Positions 35,104 through 44,802 are shown, counted from the stretch's first letter. The stretch is 64,000 nt of DNA from an uncultured Halomonas sp. (GCF_947500835.1 NZ_CANMTQ010000003.1:328989-392988); one strand, 5' to 3'. Notes: generated by a model from the letters alone, not told the origin. Numbers and translations are program-made.

Positions 35104-35212
35104 GACTATCCTCGTGGACGGGTAACGCCAGTAGTGGCATGTACACTCGACATTGATTCGAGAAACAAAGTGCCTTTAAATCGAGACGATTTCTATTCTC
35201 ACGGGAGATGTC

Positions 35213-35458
35213 ATGGCTCTGCAACCTGACGATGTGCTTGATGCGCGTGGCCTGCACTGTCCGCTGCCACTGCTCAAGGCCAAGCAGTCTCTGGCAAGCC
35301 TTGATGCTGGCGGGGTGCTTCATGTGATGGCAACGGATCCAGGTTCCTGGAGGGACTTCGAAACCTTCATCGAACAGAGCGATTTCGAGCTCCTGTCTCG
35401 AGAGGAAAGTGGTGACGAATACCATTACTGGATTCGCAAGGGTACCGCTGTTATATGA
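35213..35458 (+). CDS. TusA-family sulfurtransferase-like protein
   Basis: This 81-residue protein has the TusA fold signature: LDARGLHCPLPLLKAKQ with the conserved Cys in the CPLP motif, and a C-terminal beta strand. TusA proteins carry persulfide sulfur for tRNA thiolation or other sulfur transfer. This version belongs to the group found next to AI-2E/PerM-like permease genes. Its stop overlaps the next start by 4 bp (ATGA). Whether it serves tRNA modification or the permease is unknown. Confidence 0.88.
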   Translation: MALQPDDVLDARGLHCPLPLLKAKQSLASLDAGGVLHVMATDPGSWRDFETFIEQSDFELLSREESGDEYHYWIRKGTAVI

Positions 35459-36552
35459 AAATGAAAGAGGTCCTGAAAACCTGGGCCGAGCGGTACTTTT
35501 CCGACGAAGAAGCCGTGGTTCTCCTGCTGGTGCTGATCCTGGGTTTTGCCATCGTGATCTGGATGGGCAAGATGCTGGCCCCTTTCTTCACCGCACTGAT
35601 CATCGCCTTCCTGCTGCAGGGGATCGTTTCCTGGTTGGAGCGCAGGGGAATGCCTCGATTGCTATCGGTATTGACGGTATTTCTGATTTTCATCGGGGCT
35701 CTGCTGGCTCTGGCCCTGGTGGTATTGCCCCTGGTCTGGAATCAGATGGTTGAGCTGGTACAGGAAACCCCGCGCATGTTTGCTCGGGTGCAGCAGTTGT
35801 TGGATGAGCTTCAAGCGCGCTATCCCACGGTAATCACCCCGGATCAGATTCAGGTCTGGATTTCAACGGCGGGGCGAGAGGCCACCCTGCTCGGGCAGCG
35901 GGCGTTGACGCTGTCGCTGTCATCGCTAGGCAACCTGCTTGGGTTGATTATCTATCTGGTGCTTGTACCGATCCTGGTGTTCTTCCTGCTCAAGGATCGG
36001 GAGTCGCTGACGCGTTTTTTTCTATCGCTGCTGCCTCAAAAACGTGCGCTGATGACCAACGTATGGCACGAAATGGACCATCAGATCGCTAATTACGTAC
36101 GCGGTAAGGTGATCGAGATCCTTATCGTCGGCAGCGCTGCCTATGTCACCTTCTGGTTTTTTGGGCTGCCCTACACGGCGCTGCTGGGAATGACGGTAGG
36201 GCTCTCGGTGCTGGTGCCTTATATCGGTGCAGCGATCGCGACGATTCCCGTGGCAGCCGTGGCGGGATTTTATTTCGGTATCAGCGACGAGTTCGTCTAT
36301 GTAGTCGTCGCTTATGGGGTGTTGCAGGCATTGGACGGCAACGTGCTGGTGCCGGTGCTGTTCTCCGAGGCGGTCAATCTGCATCCGGTATCGATCATCC
36401 TGGCGGTGCTGTTCTTCGGGGGGATATGGGGATTCTGGGGAATATTCTTCGCCATTCCGCTGGCGACACTGCTCAAGGCCCTGGTCAGGGCCTGGCCCCG
36501 CAGCGTAGGACAGCGGGGGCAGCCTATTCGTCAGGTTGACCTGGAAGATTAA
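35455..36552 (+). CDS. PerM-like AI-2E family permease
   Basis: This 365-residue inner-membrane protein matches the AI-2E/PerM family, with about eight hydrophobic segments, VVLPLVWNQMVELVQ near residue 90 and the C-terminal DGNVLVPVLFSEAVNLHP and WGIFFAIPLATLLKAL segments. Family members include the autoinducer-2 exporter TqsA, Na+/H+ antiporters, and proteins of unknown role. A salt-related function would suit a halophile, but the sequence does not prove it. The gene is translationally coupled to the TusA-like gene and converges with bcp. Confidence 0.87.
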   Translation: MKMKEVLKTWAERYFSDEEAVVLLLVLILGFAIVIWMGKMLAPFFTALIIAFLLQGIVSWLERRGMPRLLSVLTVFLIFIGALLALALVVLPLVWNQMVELVQETPRMFARVQQLLDELQARYPTVITPDQIQVWISTAGREATLLGQRALTLSLSSLGNLLGLIIYLVLVPILVFFLLKDRESLTRFFLSLLPQKRALMTNVWHEMDHQIANYVRGKVIEILIVGSAAYVTFWFFGLPYTALLGMTVGLSVLVPYIGAAIATIPVAAVAGFYFGISDEFVYVVVAYGVLQALDGNVLVPVLFSEAVNLHPVSIILAVLFFGGIWGFWGIFFAIPLATLLKALVRAWPRSVGQRGQPIRQVDLED

Positions 36553-36569
36553 ATTTACGAGTTGCGCTA

Positions 36570-37046
36570 TTACTCTTTTGCGTGAAGTTCCTGGGCCGCT
36601 TCGAGTACCTTTTCGACGTGGCCCGGCACCTTGACGCCGCGCCACTCCTGGGCCAGCTTGCCGTCCTTGTCGATCAAAAAGGTGCTGCGCTCGACACCCA
36701 GGTGCTCCTTGCCGTACATCTTCTTGAGCTTGATGACATCGAATAGCTGGCAAAGGGCTTCGTCCTTGTCGGAGATCAGTTCGAAGTTGAAGCCCTGTTT
36801 GGCCTTGAAATTTTCATGGGCGCGCAGGCCGTCCCGGGAAACGCCGAAGATGCGGGTGTTGGCCTCGTCGAAGGCGCGCTTGTGATCGCGAAAGTTGCCG
36901 CCTTCGGTGGTGCATCCCGGCGTGCTGTCCTTGGGATAGAAATAGATCACTGCCTGTTCACCCTTGAGCTGGGACAGCGTAACGGTGGTGTCGTTGGTAG
37001 CCTCGGCGGTAAAGTCGGGAATCTCTTGACCAATACTGATGCTCAT
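36570..37046 (-). CDS. bcp: Thioredoxin-dependent peroxiredoxin Bcp
   Basis: Bcp reduces hydrogen and organic peroxides using thioredoxin. The 158-residue protein has the peroxidatic Cys in STPGCTTEGGNF at about residue 45. A second Cys near residue 98 (EALCQLFD) fits the resolving position of atypical two-Cys members. The gene is divergent from dapA, and a short shared intergenic region contains both promoters. Confidence 0.96.
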   Translation of the reverse strand: MSISIGQEIPDFTAEATNDTTVTLSQLKGEQAVIYFYPKDSTPGCTTEGGNFRDHKRAFDEANTRIFGVSRDGLRAHENFKAKQGFNFELISDKDEALCQLFDVIKLKKMYGKEHLGVERSTFLIDKDGKLAQEWRGVKVPGHVEKVLEAAQELHAKE

Positions 37047-37263
37047 ATTGCGCTCCTTGATTGCGCCCTGATAAGGAACGAAGAGAGTACATCCAGGCGT
37101 GCTTCGTTCCCAACTCTATATGTTTTAGCGCTCCTGGCACCTGTACAGACTTTCGTCGCCTGAGTACCATTTGCCCTTAGAACAGCATATCGATCACAGA
37201 AGCCGTGACCCGCGACTCGTCGCCATAGGGCCAGGAAGCCGTTGTACAGGAGGGCGTTCCCGC
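37047..37263. promoter_or_regulatory. Divergent bcp/dapA intergenic region
   Basis: These 217 bp hold the promoters of the two divergent genes. An AGGAGGG ribosome-binding site lies at about 37249-37255 before dapA. An open frame from 37171 reads into dapA but its first 31 codons look like leader sequence. I see no clear operator. Confidence 0.35.
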
Positions 37264-38148
37264 ATGATTACAGGCAGTATCGTCGCATTGGCGACACCGA
37301 TGAAGGTTTCCGGCGAGATCGACTGGGAGGCCCTGCGCCGCCTGGTAGGTTTTCATCTCGACAATGGCACCGATGCCATCGTTGCCGCCGGTACCACCGG
37401 TGAACCCACGACCATGTCTTTCGCAGAGCATTTCGATGTCATTCGCACCATCGTCGAAGAGGTGAATGGGCGGATTCCGGTGATCGCCGGGACGGGCTCC
37501 AACAACACTACCGAGGCGATAGAGTTGACGCGCTATGCCACGGAGGTAGGGGCCGACTACTGTCTGACCGTGGCCCCCTATTACAACAAGCCGACTCAGG
37601 AAGGCTTGTTCCAGCATTTCAAGGCGATTGCCGAGGCCAGCGATCTGCCGGTCATCCTCTACAATGTGCCAGGGCGGACCTGCTCGGATATTTACAACGA
37701 GACCGTGCTGCGGCTGGCAAAGGTCGATAATATCGTCGGTCTCAAGGATGCCACGGGCAATCTGGAGCGCGCCGAGGATCTGATCGAACGCCTCAAGGGT
37801 AGTGACTTCGCGCTCTATTCCGGCGACGATCCCACCGCCTGTGATTTCATGTTGATGGGTGGGCATGGTGATATTTCCGTGACCGCCAACGTCGCTCCCC
37901 GTTCGATGCATGAACTGTGCAAGGCCGCCGTGGCCGGCGATAGCGACAAGGCGCACCAGATCAATACGCGATTGATGCCGCTGCACACCGTTCTAGGCGT
38001 TGAGTCCAATCCGATTCCGACAAAATGGGCGCTCAATCGCATGGGCTACGCCGAGCAGGGCATTCGCCTACCGCTGACCTGGCTCTCAGAGAAATACCAT
38101 GCCACCGTCGATGAGGCCTTGCAGCTTGCCGATGTGCTGGAAGACTGA
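37264..38148 (+). CDS. dapA: 4-hydroxy-tetrahydrodipicolinate synthase
   Basis: DapA condenses pyruvate with aspartate semialdehyde, the first step committed to lysine and diaminopimelate. The 294-residue protein has GTTGEPTTM near residue 44, the active-site Tyr in LYNVPGRT near residue 133, and the Schiff-base Lys in GLKDATGN near residue 161. The ATG at 37264 follows AGGAGGG. bamC comes next in the same direction, a very conserved pairing in gammaproteobacteria. Confidence 0.97.
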   Translation: MITGSIVALATPMKVSGEIDWEALRRLVGFHLDNGTDAIVAAGTTGEPTTMSFAEHFDVIRTIVEEVNGRIPVIAGTGSNNTTEAIELTRYATEVGADYCLTVAPYYNKPTQEGLFQHFKAIAEASDLPVILYNVPGRTCSDIYNETVLRLAKVDNIVGLKDATGNLERAEDLIERLKGSDFALYSGDDPTACDFMLMGGHGDISVTANVAPRSMHELCKAAVAGDSDKAHQINTRLMPLHTVLGVESNPIPTKWALNRMGYAEQGIRLPLTWLSEKYHATVDEALQLADVLED

Positions 38149-38220
38149 CACTGCGACGCGGCATTCTGGCAGACCTGCTATGGCTGAACCGCCGACCCGC
38201 GCACAACATAAGGTAGATGC

Positions 38221-39174
38221 ATGAACCTCGTCTTCAAGTGGACGCCGTTGATTGTCGTGACTGCCCTGATGGTCAGTGGCTGTGGCCGCAGCGGCTATTA
38301 TTACGATCGCAACGATGAGTATCGCGATGCTCAATTGACCCGGCCGCTGACGCTGCCCGACGCTCGCCAGAGCAACCGCTATCAGGACGCCATGCCCGTG
38401 CCGCCGGCCAACAGCGACTTTCTGGCTCAGGGCGAGTTCGATACCCCTCGTCCCCAGCCGTTGACCGGGGGTAACCAGAGTGATCAGAAGTTCGTCGAAC
38501 AGCGTGAGGCGGGCGTGGATCGCTGGCTTCTGGTCAATGCAGCCCCTGCTGCCATCTGGCCTCGGCTTCAGGATTTTGTCGCTCAGCGCGGTCTTGAAAT
38601 ACGCGCCCTGAATGCCTCACAAGGCCGTATTGAAACCGATCAGGCTATTCTTGGTGTACGTCAAGGACTGCGCGGCAACACCAGTGAGGTGCGCTGCGAG
38701 ACGGCGCCAGGCACGGATGCCTCCCAGTGTCTGTCGGCTTTGAACAACCACCTCTCCTCCTACGCCCAGGAGCAGCAAAGTGTCTCCCTGGCGGCTCAGA
38801 ATCTGTCTCGGGACGACCGTGTGCGTCTAGAGAATGCCGGCGGTACATGGCAACTGCTGATGGCGCTCGGTTTTGATCGTGCCTGGTCGGAACTTTTCTA
38901 CCAGCTCGAGAATAACTTCGCCAAAAAAGGAAACAAGCTGCTGGATCAGAATCGCAGCGCCGGCGAGTTTCTGGTCGAGTACACGCCTCAAGACGAGGGT
39001 GGCAGCTTTTTCGGGCTGTTTGGCAGCGATGCAGAACCGCGTCAGTACCGCTTGTTGGTAGATGAGCCTTCCCAAGGCATGACTCGGGTGCGCGTGGCCG
39101 CCACGGACGATGACACGCTCAGCGGCAGCGATGCTCGCGAATTGCTCGACAAGCTGGCCGCAACGCTACGTTGA
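38221..39174 (+). CDS. bamC: Outer-membrane assembly lipoprotein BamC
   Basis: BamC is a lipoprotein of the BAM complex that inserts beta-barrel proteins into the outer membrane. The 317-residue protein has a lipobox (VSGC) that places the lipidated Cys near residue 21, an unstructured region rich in Tyr, Asp and Pro, and two helix-grip domains (about 95-205 and 215-317). The location between dapA and purC supports the name. The sequence is diverged, as is usual for BamC. Confidence 0.88.
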   Translation: MNLVFKWTPLIVVTALMVSGCGRSGYYYDRNDEYRDAQLTRPLTLPDARQSNRYQDAMPVPPANSDFLAQGEFDTPRPQPLTGGNQSDQKFVEQREAGVDRWLLVNAAPAAIWPRLQDFVAQRGLEIRALNASQGRIETDQAILGVRQGLRGNTSEVRCETAPGTDASQCLSALNNHLSSYAQEQQSVSLAAQNLSRDDRVRLENAGGTWQLLMALGFDRAWSELFYQLENNFAKKGNKLLDQNRSAGEFLVEYTPQDEGGSFFGLFGSDAEPRQYRLLVDEPSQGMTRVRVAATDDDTLSGSDARELLDKLAATLR

Positions 39175-39176
39175 CA

Positions 39177-39974
39177 ATGACAGACCGACACGTCGAAAAC
39201 CGAGAACCGGTGCTACGTTTTGCCTCGCTGGGCAGTGGTAGCAAGGGTAATGCCACCCTGGTCAGTGATGGGGAGACCCACGTTCTCATCGACTGTGGTT
39301 TCGGTCTGCGTGAAACAGAGAAACGCCTGGCGCGGCTTGGGGTGCATCCGAGGCAGCTGGCAGCGGTGCTGGTCACCCACGAACATGGCGATCATATTCG
39401 TGGTGTCGGCGCCTTGGCGCGACGCTATGATCTACCGATCTACCTTACTACGGGTACCTGGCTCTCCCGGCGGCTCGGGGAAGTGCCTCGCCACCGGTTG
39501 CTCGTGCCCCAGGTGCGCTTCGCTATCGGCGGGCTTGAAATCGATCCGGTGACCGTGCCCCACGACGCCCGGGAGCCGGTGCAGTTTTGCATCAGTGCAC
39601 GGCAGCGCCGGCTCGGCGTATTGACGGATCTGGGCCATCCGACCGCCCATGTGGTTCAGGCGTTCGGTGGTTGCGATGCACTGATTCTGGAATGCAATCA
39701 CGACCTGCGCATGCTGGCGGAAGGGCCTTATCCGCCTCGACTCAAGCATCGCGTCGGCGGTAACTGGGGGCATCTTGCCAACGGCCAGGCCCATGCGCTA
39801 TTGCGGCAGATAGGCATGGATCGCCTGCAGCATATCGTCTGTTCGCATCTCTCCGAGCAGAACAATCGTCCGGAACTGGCCAGGGAGGCACTCATTCCGC
39901 TGCTCGATGGCGATGAGTCGCGTCTTGTCATTGCTGCCCAGGACAAAGGGGTCGAATGGCAAGTAGTGGCCTGA
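39177..39974 (+). CDS. MBL-fold metal-dependent hydrolase (YycJ-like)
   Basis: This protein of about 265 residues has the metallo-beta-lactamase fold with the THEHGDHIRGV zinc motif near residue 66, an early GSGSKGNATLV motif, and LILECNHD near residue 163. It resembles YycJ/WalJ and related phosphodiesterases or nucleases; in Firmicutes the relatives act in DNA repair or cell-wall control. The start follows the bamC stop almost directly (TTG 39171 overlaps it, ATG 39177 is the first ATG). It belongs to the dapA-bamC-purC cluster. Confidence 0.88.
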   Translation: MTDRHVENREPVLRFASLGSGSKGNATLVSDGETHVLIDCGFGLRETEKRLARLGVHPRQLAAVLVTHEHGDHIRGVGALARRYDLPIYLTTGTWLSRRLGEVPRHRLLVPQVRFAIGGLEIDPVTVPHDAREPVQFCISARQRRLGVLTDLGHPTAHVVQAFGGCDALILECNHDLRMLAEGPYPPRLKHRVGGNWGHLANGQAHALLRQIGMDRLQHIVCSHLSEQNNRPELAREALIPLLDGDESRLVIAAQDKGVEWQVVA

Positions 39975-40064
39975 GTTCGATCAATCGCCCACACTTGAAT
40001 TTTGCATGACCCGTCGGCTTTTCTATATCAATGACATTTTTCTAACGAATTTGGAGAGTCCTGG

Positions 40065-40778
40065 ATGGAAAAACGCGATGAGCTGTATGCGGGCAAGGCC
40101 AAATCGGTCTATTGCACCGATGACCCGGATCGTTTGATTCTTCACTTTCGTGACGACACCAGTGCCTTCGACGGCAAGCGCAAGGAAGCGCTTGAGCGCA
40201 AGGGCATGGTCAATAACAAGTTCAATGCCTTCATCATGGATAGGTTGCAGGCAGCAGGAATTCCCACGCATTTCGAGAAGTTGCTCTCGGATACCGAGTG
40301 CCTGGTCAAGAAACTGGACATGATTCCGGTGGAGTGCGTGGTGCGCAATCTGGCTGCCGGCGGTCTCGTGCGTCGCCTGGGGGTAGAAGAAGGTATTGAA
40401 CTCGTTCCGCCGACCTTCGAGCTGTTCCTCAAGGACGATGAAAAAGGCGACCCGATGATCAACGAGTCCCTGGCCGAAACCTTCGGCTGGGCGACGCCAG
40501 AACAGCTGTCGCGAATGAAGGCGCTGACCTTTCAGGTCAACGGTGTGCTCAAGCAGCTGTTCCAGGACGGTGACATGCTGCTGGTCGACTACAAGCTCGA
40601 GTTCGGTGTGTTCGGCGGCGAAATCCTGCTGGGTGACGAGTTTTCCCCGGATGGCTGCCGACTGTGGGATGCCAAGACTCGCGAGAAGATGGACAAGGAT
40701 CGTTTCCGTCAGGGCCTGGGTGGCGTGATCGAGGCCTACGAGGAAGTGGGCCGGCGTATCGGTGTGAGTTTCAGCTAG
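40065..40778 (+). CDS. purC: Phosphoribosylaminoimidazole-succinocarboxamide synthase
   Basis: PurC joins aspartate to CAIR to give SAICAR in purine synthesis. The 237-residue protein shows YAGKAKSVY near the start, [11 protein letters not shown] near residue 90 and the late [14 protein letters not shown] segment near residue 190, all diagnostic. GGAGAG precedes the ATG. It closes the dapA-bamC run, as in E. coli and relatives. Confidence 0.97.
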   Translation: MEKRDELYAGKAKSVYCTDDPDRLILHFRDDTSAFDGKRKEALERKGMVNNKFNAFIMDRLQAAGIPTHFEKLLSDTECLVKKLDMIPVECVVRNLAAGGLVRRLGVEEGIELVPPTFELFLKDDEKGDPMINESLAETFGWATPEQLSRMKALTFQVNGVLKQLFQDGDMLLVDYKLEFGVFGGEILLGDEFSPDGCRLWDAKTREKMDKDRFRQGLGGVIEAYEEVGRRIGVSFS

Positions 40779-40800
40779 CAGGCATCAGTTCACCGTTGCG

Positions 40801-41529
40801 CTACTCGATGTCGACCACATGCATTCTGAGGCTATCGGCATCGCCCTGAATGCAAAAACGCACGTTTACATCGCGTAAGGACACACCATAAACCCGCGCT
40901 GGCGTATCCTGATGATAAGCAGGTCGCGGGTCCTGCCCCAATACCTGAACGATCAAGTCCCGGAGTGATTCCTCATCGTCTCGCTGCGCAAGTGCTGCCT
41001 CGGCTTTTGCCGAGAAATCAACGCGGTAACCCGGCGGCGGGCCAGGTGCAAAACCGGCCTGGGCATCCGGATGCGATTCCACCCAGGGCAAGTAGGGTTT
41101 GATGTCCAGCACTGGGGTGCCATCGATAAGATCGTGACCGCTCAGGTGTAGCCGTACCCCGTTTTCGATTTCTATTTTTTCCAGACGCACCAGGGATAGG
41201 CCCAGGCGATTGGGTCGGTGAGTGCTGCGGGTAGCGAATACGCCGATCCTGGTATTGCCGCCTAACCGGGGTGGCCGCACCAGCGGTGTCCAGCGCTGAG
41301 GGCTACGATGAAAGATGAAGGTCAGCCATAGATGGCTGACATTTTCGAGGCCGCGAACCGCCTGGGGGGCGTCGAAGGGGGGAAGCAAGTGAAGTATGCC
41401 GCGGCCGGCGGGTGCAAGCCCGGGCTGTCGAGGCACGCCGAACTTGTCGGGATAATCGCTGGCAACGCGTCCGATAGCGGTTAAAGTGAAATCGGCGGGC
41501 TGAATTGAGTATGAGGTATGCTCAGTCAT
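40801..41529 (-). CDS. trmO: tRNA (N6-threonylcarbamoyladenosine37-N6)-methyltransferase TrmO
   Basis: TrmO (YaeB/TsaA) methylates the N6 atom of t6A37 in a set of tRNAs using SAM. The 242-residue protein has an N-terminal beta-barrel domain with GVPRQPGLAP, the ATRSTHRPNRLGLS motif near residue 110, and DGTPVLDIKPYLPW near residue 145. The ATG at 41529 is the first good start. The open frame extends upstream antisense to mtnB and is a shadow. It is divergent from mtnB. Confidence 0.93.
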   Translation of the reverse strand: MTEHTSYSIQPADFTLTAIGRVASDYPDKFGVPRQPGLAPAGRGILHLLPPFDAPQAVRGLENVSHLWLTFIFHRSPQRWTPLVRPPRLGGNTRIGVFATRSTHRPNRLGLSLVRLEKIEIENGVRLHLSGHDLIDGTPVLDIKPYLPWVESHPDAQAGFAPGPPPGYRVDFSAKAEAALAQRDDEESLRDLIVQVLGQDPRPAYHQDTPARVYGVSLRDVNVRFCIQGDADSLRMHVVDIE

Positions 41530-41580
41530 GGCACTATTATGCCGATAGTGTTCTCTTTTTTCTTGCAGGAGGCAGTCAGC

Positions 41581-42201
41581 ATGATCGAACTGGAAAAATT
41601 GGCTCATGCTCAGCAAGCCATCATTGATGCGGGCAAGCAGTTGCATACCGCAGGATATGTACCTGCGACCGCGGGAAATATTTCGGTGCGTCTGGACGAC
41701 TCGCACATGGCGATCACTGTCTCCGGAATCCACATGGGGCATCTGTCCATCGCCGAAGTGATGGTCACCGATTTTGCGCTCGAGCCGGTAGGCAGCAGGC
41801 TGACGCCTTCGGCAGAAGCGCGCTTGCATGCTCAGCTGTATGAAGACGTGCCTCTGGCTGGCGCGATTCTGCACGGGCACTCGAAGGCGGCTACGCTGCT
41901 TTCTCTGCTCGAGTCCGGCGATACCCTATGGCTGACCGGCTACGAACTGCAAAAAGCGCTCGAGGACGTCACAACCCATGAAGCGCGCATTGCGGTGCCC
42001 ATCTTCGACAACACTCAGGATGTCGAGGGGCTCGCGGACACCGTGCGCCAGCGGCTTGCGGAGCAGGATTGCTGTGCTTATCTGATTCGCGGACACGGGT
42101 TCTACACCTGGGCCCAAAACATGGATACGTGTCTGCGTCATGTGGAGGCGCTGGACTTTATGTTCGGCTGTGAACTGGAGCTGAGGAAGAGCATGTCATG
42201 A
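41581..42201 (+). CDS. mtnB: Methylthioribulose-1-phosphate dehydratase
   Basis: MtnB is a zinc enzyme of the methionine salvage pathway that dehydrates MTRu-1-P. The 206-residue class II aldolase-type protein has PATAGNISVRL near residue 28, LHGHSKAATLL near residue 98 with zinc-binding histidines, and YLIRGHGFYTWA near residue 165. AGGAGG precedes the ATG. Its stop overlaps mtnD by 4 bp. mtnA and a nucleoside phosphorylase or kinase gene are not in the window. Confidence 0.95.
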   Translation: MIELEKLAHAQQAIIDAGKQLHTAGYVPATAGNISVRLDDSHMAITVSGIHMGHLSIAEVMVTDFALEPVGSRLTPSAEARLHAQLYEDVPLAGAILHGHSKAATLLSLLESGDTLWLTGYELQKALEDVTTHEARIAVPIFDNTQDVEGLADTVRQRLAEQDCCAYLIRGHGFYTWAQNMDTCLRHVEALDFMFGCELELRKSMS

Positions 42202-42764
42202 GCTTCTTGTACATCTATCACGAAGCAGACGGTGAGCAGCCGATCGTTTCTACTCACGAGGGCGAGCGCATCGCCGCGGAGCTCGCCCCACATGGGGTGC
42301 GCTTCGAGCGTTGGACCCTTCAGCCAAACGTTGAGTCGAATGCGGATCAGGACGCAGTGCTTGCGGCCTATGCTGAAGACGTGGCGCGGCTCAAGGAGGA
42401 AGCCGGTTTTGCTGCCGTCGATGTGATCGGCATGACGCCGGATCATCCGGACAAGATATCCCTGCGCAAGAAATTTCTCGATGAGCATCGTCATAGCGAG
42501 GATGAGGTGCGCTTTTTCGTGCGCGGCGAAGGTATCTTTTATCTGCATATCGAGCAGCGTATTTATGCGGTTGGCTGTGCTGCCGGGGACCTGATGTCGG
42601 TGCCCGCCGGTACCTCCCACTGGTTCGACATGGGACCCGAACCGAATTTTACCGCCATTCGTCTGTTCTCCAATCAGGAAGGCTGGATCGCGAACATGAC
42701 CGGTAGCCCGATCGCTTCGCGTTTTCCTCGATTCGAAGCCTTGTCGGGAGCCGCGGCTTCATGA
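42198..42764 (+). CDS. mtnD: Acireductone dioxygenase
   Basis: MtnD (ARD) is a cupin metalloenzyme that oxidises acireductone, giving the keto acid precursor of methionine with Fe, or an off-pathway product with Ni. The 188-residue protein has the four metal ligands His97, His99, Glu103 (in EHRHSEDEVRF) and His141 (GTSHWFD). The start overlaps mtnB and the stop overlaps mtnC, each by 4 bp, showing tight coupling. Confidence 0.96.
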   Translation: MSFLYIYHEADGEQPIVSTHEGERIAAELAPHGVRFERWTLQPNVESNADQDAVLAAYAEDVARLKEEAGFAAVDVIGMTPDHPDKISLRKKFLDEHRHSEDEVRFFVRGEGIFYLHIEQRIYAVGCAAGDLMSVPAGTSHWFDMGPEPNFTAIRLFSNQEGWIANMTGSPIASRFPRFEALSGAAAS

Positions 42765-43444
42765 TTCACGCTATCGTACTGGACATTGAAGGCACTACCG
42801 GATCGATCAGATTCGTTCATGAGGTGCTTTTCCCCTATGCCCAAGCCCGGCTGGCGGATTTCATTCGACGCCATGCTGACGATCCGGTCGTCCGGGAGCA
42901 GCTAAGGGCAGTGCGCGAGCTGGCCAATGAGCCCGATGCGCAACAGTCACGCCTAATCGAGATACTCGAAGAGTGGATGAAAGCGGACCGCAAGGCGACA
43001 CCGCTCAAGGAACTTCAAGGCATGATCTGGGAAGAGGGGTATCGCCGAGGTGACTTCACCGGCCACGTCTATCCCGACGCGGTTGCCTGCATGGAGTTCT
43101 GGCACAGGATGGGAATTGCGCTGTACATCTACTCCTCGGGTTCCATAAAAGCACAGAAACTGCTGTTCGCTCATTCCGACGTGGGGGATCTCACGCCATT
43201 GTTGACCGGCTATTTCGACACTACCACCGGGCCCAAGAAGGAAAGCGAAAGCTACCGGAGAATTGCGGCACACCTGGCCTTGTCCGGGCGTGACATTCTG
43301 TTCTTGTCGGATACGCTCGCTGAACTCGACGCCGCCGCGGCAGCGAATTTTCATACCGTTCAACTGGTGCGCGAAAAAGACATGGCCACTGGCGATCATC
43401 CTGTTGCCACTGGCTTCGATGCAGTGCGGCTGCCGGAGAAATGA
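42761..43444 (+). CDS. mtnC: Enolase-phosphatase E1
   Basis: MtnC is a HAD-superfamily enzyme that enolises and dephosphorylates the diketo intermediate of methionine salvage. The 227-residue protein has the HAD motif VLDIEGTTGS with Asp8 and Glu10, YSSGSIKAQKLLF near residue 126, and the last motif FLSDTLAELDAA near residue 183. It overlaps mtnD and the following acetyltransferase gene by 4 bp on each side. Confidence 0.95.
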   Translation: MIHAIVLDIEGTTGSIRFVHEVLFPYAQARLADFIRRHADDPVVREQLRAVRELANEPDAQQSRLIEILEEWMKADRKATPLKELQGMIWEEGYRRGDFTGHVYPDAVACMEFWHRMGIALYIYSSGSIKAQKLLFAHSDVGDLTPLLTGYFDTTTGPKKESESYRRIAAHLALSGRDILFLSDTLAELDAAAAANFHTVQLVREKDMATGDHPVATGFDAVRLPEK

Positions 43445-43932
43445 AGGACATGCTGGAGCGAATGATTTACCGTGCCGCCGTACCAAAGGATGCGGCGGAT
43501 CAAGGCGAGGTGTTTTATCACGCCGTGATGCAAGGGGCTGCGGGTTGCTATACGTTGGCGCAACGAGAAGCATGGGTGGGCGCATTGCCGCGAGAAGCCA
43601 GCGCCTGGGCGGCGCGCCAGATGTTCTATCCGACCCTGGTGGCGGTGTGCGATCGGCGCTGTGTCGGTTTCGTCGAGCTCGACCTGGATGGCAAGCGTAT
43701 CGAGACGCTCTATGTCTGGCCCTCCTTGAATCATCGCGGAGTCGGCTCGCGCCTGCTCGACTATGCCGAGGTGGCGATGCGCGAAGAGGGTGTGACCCGG
43801 CTGGGCATCGAGGCAAGCCTGATGCTGGCGCCAGGTCTTGAAAAGCGAGGTTGGCAGCGTCTTGGCGAAGAGTGGGTCGAACGTCAGGGTCAGCGCCTGA
43901 CCCGCGTACGGTTGGAAAAGGCGCTGACATGA
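43441..43932 (+). CDS. GNAT-family N-acetyltransferase coupled to the mtn operon
   Basis: This 163-residue protein has the GNAT acetyl-CoA-binding motif (LYVWPSLNHRGVGSRLL near residue 95) and the usual alpha/beta layout. The substrate is unknown. Its start overlaps the mtnC stop by 4 bp, so it is made with the methionine-salvage enzymes. A role in that pathway, or in detoxifying an intermediate or polyamine, is possible but not shown. Confidence 0.85.
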   Translation: MKDMLERMIYRAAVPKDAADQGEVFYHAVMQGAAGCYTLAQREAWVGALPREASAWAARQMFYPTLVAVCDRRCVGFVELDLDGKRIETLYVWPSLNHRGVGSRLLDYAEVAMREEGVTRLGIEASLMLAPGLEKRGWQRLGEEWVERQGQRLTRVRLEKALT

Positions 43933-43947
43933 CATTCACGATAACAA

Positions 43948-44802
43948 CTAGCGGGATTCGACGTGCGTCACCCGCATCGATAGATCGATGGACGTGATGT
44001 CCTTGGTCAGGGCGCCGATCGAAATGCAATCTACGCCGGTACCAGCGATGGCTTCCAGGGTTGATTCGTTGACATTGCCGGATGCCTCCAGGGTGGCCCG
44101 TTTGGCAGTTACCTGCACCGCCTTGCGAAGATCGTCGAGGGAGAAGTTATCGAGCATCACGATATCCGCCTGGGCATCGAGGGCCTGATCCAGTTCGTCG
44201 AAATTCTCGACTTCTACCTCCACAGGCAGATCCTTGGCGATCGAGCGTGCCTCCTTGACCGCCGCGGCGATACTGCCACAGGCGGCGATATGGTTCTCCT
44301 TGATCAAGAAAGCGTCGTACAGGCCAATGCGGTGGTTGTGGCCACCGCCGCAGGTGACGGCGTATTTCTGCGCCAGGCGCAGCCCTGGCAGCGTCTTGCG
44401 CGTGTCCAGCAGACGCACGCCGGTATCCGCAACCCGCTGCACATAGTGGCGTACCCGGCTGGCGGTGCCCGAAAGCGTCTGCAGCAGATTCAGCGCGGCG
44501 CGTTCACCGGTAAGCAAGCTGCGTGCCGGCCCTTCAAGCTCCAGAAATACTCGATCGGCGCTCAGAATGTCGCCATCCGCGGCTTGCCAGGATAGCGAGA
44601 CCCGCGGATCGAGACGACGAAACAGTTCATCGACCCAGGCAACCCCGCAGAGCACGGCCGCTTCCCGGGAAATGACCTGAGCCGTGGCCCACTGGTTTTC
44701 CGGAATCAACTGCGCGGTGATGTCGCCGGGGCCGACATCTTCCGCCAGTAGACGTGCAGCGCTGGTGCGTATCTCTTCGGCAAGGGCTTCATGGTAGTGC
44801 AT
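43948..44802 (-). CDS. nadC: Nicotinate-nucleotide diphosphorylase (carboxylating)
   Basis: NadC turns quinolinate and PRPP into nicotinate mononucleotide in NAD synthesis. The 284-residue protein has [16 protein letters not shown] near residue 135, the [20 protein letters not shown] segment near residue 150, and DIVMLDNFS near residue 213. It is divergent from ampD, as in E. coli and Pseudomonas, and converges with the GNAT gene. Confidence 0.97.
   Translation of the reverse strand: MHYHEALAEEIRTSAARLLAEDVGPGDITAQLIPENQWATAQVISREAAVLCGVAWVDELFRRLDPRVSLSWQAADGDILSADRVFLELEGPARSLLTGERAALNLLQTLSGTASRVRHYVQRVADTGVRLLDTRKTLPGLRLAQKYAVTCGGGHNHRIGLYDAFLIKENHIAACGSIAAAVKEARSIAKDLPVEVEVENFDELDQALDAQADIVMLDNFSLDDLRKAVQVTAKRATLEASGNVNESTLEAIAGTGVDCISIGALTKDITSIDLSMRVTHVESR

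Noticed and set aside
41530..41880. Upstream extension of the trmO frame
   Set aside because: It is antisense to mtnB and unlike TrmO.
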